NCBI GenBank assembly: GCA_902783735.1
Contig: CACZSE010000226.1
Location: 1 to 9,578 of the forward strand
Length of the DNA stretch: 9,578 bases
Reading direction: 5' to 3'
Origin: an uncultured Lachnospiraceae bacterium
Lineage (GTDB): Bacteria > Bacillota > Clostridia > Lachnospirales > Lachnospiraceae
Shown: in pieces, positions 8,001-9,578 of the stretch
Layout: each line of letters begins with the position of its first letter
Numbering within the stretch: position 1 is the stretch's first letter
Position numbers and translations under genes: made by a program
Notes under the pieces: model-generated
Told to the model about the DNA's origin: nothing
Database searches by the model: none
What the model saw: the letters and a program-made list of their open reading frames with translations, nothing else

Positions 8001-8509
8001 TTATGTTCAGAGAGGAGGAGGGCGAAGCAAAGGTAAAGGACGATGATAAGGTGATAGTCGGTGGGATCGTTACCGACAAGCGGATCTCTTATACAAAAAA
8101 GGGCGAGGCCATGGCGAGATTTCTGATCGAGGATCTGGCAGGCAGCGTTTCCGTCATAGCATTTCCTTCGGTATACAGGAAATACAATACGATCATAAAG
8201 GACGATCAGAAGGTATTTGTCAAAGGAAGAGCTCAGGTTCAGGAACAAAAGGACGGAGAGATCATAGCCGAAGTGGTAATGGGCTTTGATGAGATACCTA
8301 AAAAACTCTGGATCAAATTCCCTGACATGGGATCATATGCCTTAAACAGCGATAAGCTTTCGCAGATATTATCTAAACAGGGTAAAGACGAGGCTGTCAT
8401 ATACATAGAAAAGACAAAGCAGATGAAAAAGATGAGCGTAGCACTTGATGATGGCATGATCGAAACCCTAAAGACGACATTTGGAGAAGACAATATCAGA
8501 CTTGCATAG
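5078..8509 (+). CDS. dnaE: DNA polymerase III alpha subunit (DnaE)
   Basis: This is the catalytic C-family replicative polymerase, 1143 residues, full length compared with about 1160 in E. coli. Domains in order: the N-terminal PHP domain (1 to about 210) starts HLHSHTEFSLLD and keeps all expected metal ligands (H7, H9, D16, H41, E66, H88, C138, D206, H208). The polymerase core has GPGRGSAAGS (355-364), catalytic PDIDIDF (396-402, D397 and D399) and the third aspartate in KMDFLG (D550). Other blocks are HTSMHAAGVV (503-512), SLYRPGPMDFIPQYI (627-641), YQEQVM (670-675) and KSHAACYA (750-757). A helix-hairpin-helix region lies at about 820-880. A beta-clamp-binding peptide QLSLFD is at 910-915, an OB fold at about 990-1070, and a small C-terminal domain follows. 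The start at 5078 has AAGGAG six bases upstream. Clostridia normally also carry PolC, so the share of replication done by this enzyme cannot be read here. pfkA follows 76 bases later with its own promoter. Confidence 0.97.
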   Translation: MSFTHLHSHTEFSLLDSSNKVKEYVKRVKELGMDSAAITDHGVMYGVVDFYKAAKAEGINPIIGCEVYVAPGSRFDREKVSGEDRYYHLVLLAENNTGYANLCKLVSRGFTEGYYYKPRVDEEILRKYHEGIIALSACLAGELPRHILRGMTDQAREIIRKHQDIFGKDNYFLELQDHGIAEQATVNAALIKLSREMDVPLVATNDVHYTYKEDAAAHDLLLCIQTQRSVKDEDRMRYAGEEYYIKSPEQMAQLFKHVPEAIENTEKIAKRCNVTIEFGNTKLPHFEVPTGFTSLTYLKSLCDEGMKERYPDDDGSIRERLEYELSVIERMGYVDYFLIVWDFINYARSQGIPVGPGRGSAAGSVVSYCLHITNIDPIKYQLLFERFLNPERVSMPDIDIDFCYERRQEVIDYVSRKYGEEKVVQIVTFGTLAAKGVIRDVGRVLDLPYAFCDNLAKMIPNELNITLEKALAMNQDLKQVYDEDETTHYLIDMCKKLEGLPRHTSMHAAGVVICPEAADEFVPLSRGSDGSVTTQYIMTTLEELGLLKMDFLGLRTLTVIKNAVKNIEKNHGKKIDIDHLDFSDKKVLDYIGTGKTDGIFQLESGGMKNFMKELRPKSFEDIIAGISLYRPGPMDFIPQYIKGKNTTGDIHYPCDELKPILSGTYGCIVYQEQVMQIVRDLAGYTMGQADNIRRAMSKKKQYVIDEERANFVNGNDEQGIRGCVNSGIDAKVADGIYDSMVNFAKYAFNKSHAACYAVVAYQTAWLKYYYPLEFMAALMTSVIENSSKVSEYILVCRNMGIRLLPPDVNAGDEAFSVSGDSIRYALSAIKSIGRAVIDDIVEERNRGGLFRDFTDFIERNIDVLNKRSIENFIKCGACDCLGGNRKQYMSVYNEIIDRATSERKNGIAGQLSLFDIADEENKAEFAVRLPDVPEFDKDILLEFEKDTLGIYVSGHPLDEYEQIWKKTISHISADFMFREEEGEAKVKDDDKVIVGGIVTDKRISYTKKGEAMARFLIEDLAGSVSVIAFPSVYRKYNTIIKDDQKVFVKGRAQVQEQKDGEIIAEVVMGFDEIPKKLWIKFPDMGSYALNSDKLSQILSKQGKDEAVIYIEKTKQMKKMSVALDDGMIETLKTTFGEDNIRLA

Positions 8510-8516
8510 TATTTAC

Positions 8517-8545
8517 TTTACAAGAAATTCAAAGTTTTATAGAAT
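8517..8545 (+). promoter_or_regulatory. Sigma-A promoter of pfkA
   Basis: TTTACA (8517-8522, 5 of 6) and TAGAAT (8540-8545, 5 of 6) are separated by exactly 17 bases, in the gap after dnaE. Transcription would start near 8552, giving a leader of about 34 bases. No terminator with a T-run separates dnaE from pfkA, so read-through from dnaE may add to expression. Confidence 0.75.
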
Positions 8546-8585
8546 TAAGGTTGGATAAATAAACCCAACAGATCGGAGGACGATT

Positions 8586-9560
8586 ATGTCTGACAAGATA
8601 AAAACAATAGGCGTATTGACAAGCGGAGGCGACGCTCCCGGCATGAACGCAGCCATTCGTGCCATAGTAAGAAAGGCACTGGCGCAGGGAGTTAAGGTAA
8701 AAGGAATAAAAAAAGGATATCAGGGACTTCTCAATGAAGAGATATCGGATATGGATGCAAGAAGCGTTTCGGATATCATTCAGAAGGGCGGTACCATTTT
8801 AGGTACGGCAAGGTGTAAAGAATTTACCACTGAAGAAGGCCAGCAGATGGGTGCAGAGATCTGCAGGAAGCACGGTATCGACGGTGTCGTTGTCATTGGA
8901 GGAGACGGTTCCTACAGAGGAGCCCAGGCTTTGTCCAAGCAGGGTATCAATACAATAGGTATACCGGGGACGATCGACCTCGATATCAACTGTACCGACT
9001 ACACCATAGGATTTGATACTGCCATCAACACAGCCATGCAGGCTATCGATAAAGTCAGGGATACGTCGTCATCTCATGAGAGATGCTCCATCATAGAAGT
9101 AATGGGAAGAAATGCCGGATATATCGCACTCTGGTGCGGCATAGCAAACGGCGCAGAGGATATCCTGCTTCCCGAGAAATACGATTATAACGAGCAGCGT
9201 ATCATCAACAATATCATTAACAACAGGAAAAAAGGCAAGACCCACCATCTTATCATAAATGCGGAAGGCATCGGCCATTCAACATCCATGGCGAGACGTA
9301 TCGAAGCTGCAACCGGGATAGAGACCAGAGCCACGATACTCGGATACATGCAAAGAGGCGGAAGCCCTACCTGTAAAGACAGATACTATGCATCGGTAAT
9401 GGGTGCCTATGCAGCAGACATCTTATGTCAGGGCAAGACAAACAGAGTTGTAGGCATTAAGCATGGTGAGCTTGTTGATTTCGATATAGATGAAGCACTT
9501 GCAATGCAGAAGCAGATACCCGAATATGACTACGAAGTAAGCAGGATATTATCAATGTAA
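8586..9560 (+). CDS. pfkA: ATP-dependent 6-phosphofructokinase
   Basis: PfkA phosphorylates fructose 6-phosphate to fructose 1,6-bisphosphate, the committed step of glycolysis. It normally works as a cytoplasmic tetramer. The 324-residue length is typical of the bacterial PfkA type (about 320). Motifs: LTSGGDAPGMNAAIR (11-25, ATP site), LGTARCKEF (72-80), VVVIGGDGSYRGA (101-113), GIPGTIDLDI (125-134, proposed catalytic base D131 with metal ligand D133), EVMGRNAGYIALW (171-183) and GYMQRGGSP (253-261, substrate site). GGDGS with G at 108 and PGTID with G at 128 are the residues of ATP-users. Pyrophosphate-dependent enzymes have GGDDS and PKTID. The residue after D131 is leucine where well-studied PfkA proteins have asparagine (TIDND). 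GGAGG at 8575-8579, six bases upstream, fixes the ATG at 8586. It has its own promoter. A terminator, if any, lies beyond the window. Confidence 0.97.
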   Translation: MSDKIKTIGVLTSGGDAPGMNAAIRAIVRKALAQGVKVKGIKKGYQGLLNEEISDMDARSVSDIIQKGGTILGTARCKEFTTEEGQQMGAEICRKHGIDGVVVIGGDGSYRGAQALSKQGINTIGIPGTIDLDINCTDYTIGFDTAINTAMQAIDKVRDTSSSHERCSIIEVMGRNAGYIALWCGIANGAEDILLPEKYDYNEQRIINNIINNRKKGKTHHLIINAEGIGHSTSMARRIEAATGIETRATILGYMQRGGSPTCKDRYYASVMGAYAADILCQGKTNRVVGIKHGELVDFDIDEALAMQKQIPEYDYEVSRILSM

Positions 9561-9578
9561 ACAAAGATGCTGTCACTA

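Noticed and set aside
7384..8079. Long open frame (231 codons) on the - strand opposite dnaE
   Set aside because: It is serine-rich, low-complexity antisense translation with no recognisable motif or ribosome binding site, explained as a shadow of dnaE codon usage. The same applies to the antisense frame at 1381-1959 opposite thiC and to the shorter ones elsewhere.
8550..8569. Possible hairpin GTTGG...CCAAC before pfkA as a dnaE terminator
   Set aside because: It has only 5 bp with a 10-base AT-rich loop and no T-run, so it is too weak to call.
1..9578. Mobile elements, CRISPR repeats, tRNA or rRNA genes, phage or defence genes
   Set aside because: No tandem or spaced repeats, transposase motifs, cloverleaf or rRNA segments were seen. 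Gene content is core metabolism and replication with uniform base and codon use.

Overview
The window looks like ordinary chromosomal core sequence from a low-to-mid GC Bacillota (Clostridia), most likely the Lachnospiraceae. The reasons are the short ThiC type, the frequent ATA and AGA codons, the strong GGAG-type ribosome binding sites, a SAM-I (S-box) leader in front of metK, and the dnaE-pfkA gene order. The taxon is an inference, since no rRNA or other marker gene is present. Every gene lies on the + strand and all six gene families can be recognised.

Layout. Positions 1-2346 hold the end of a thiamine-precursor operon: the 3' part of thiD (HMP/HMP-P kinase), thiW (membrane S-component for thiazole uptake) and thiC (HMP-P synthase). 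No internal promoter is visible, so its control (expected to be a TPP riboswitch) lies upstream of the window. Positions 2347-2657 (311 bases, no gene) hold a candidate sigma-A promoter, a complete SAM-I riboswitch, its terminator with a readable antiterminator alternative, and a second small unexplained hairpin. metK (S-adenosylmethionine synthetase) follows and ends at a strong intrinsic terminator. The -35 box of a promoter for the next gene sits in the loop of that terminator. The next gene encodes a stand-alone HD-GYP protein (predicted cyclic-di-GMP phosphodiesterase) and also has its own terminator. After it come dnaE (DNA polymerase III alpha subunit with an apparently intact PHP metal site) and pfkA (ATP-dependent 6-phosphofructokinase) with a clear promoter of its own.

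How the genes work together. The thi genes make and phosphorylate the pyrimidine half of thiamine and import the thiazole half. ThiC is a radical-SAM enzyme, so the neighbouring metK makes its co-substrate, although metK is under separate SAM-feedback control. HD-GYP, dnaE and pfkA appear to be independent transcription units or weakly coupled neighbours rather than one pathway.

I found no mobile element, CRISPR array, tRNA/rRNA, phage gene or defence system, and nothing that is convincingly a new system. The points worth a second look are regulatory details (terminator/promoter overlap, the leader hairpin, a palindrome at the metK promoter) and residue-level variants (the ThiC cysteine spacing, the PfkA TIDLD motif).
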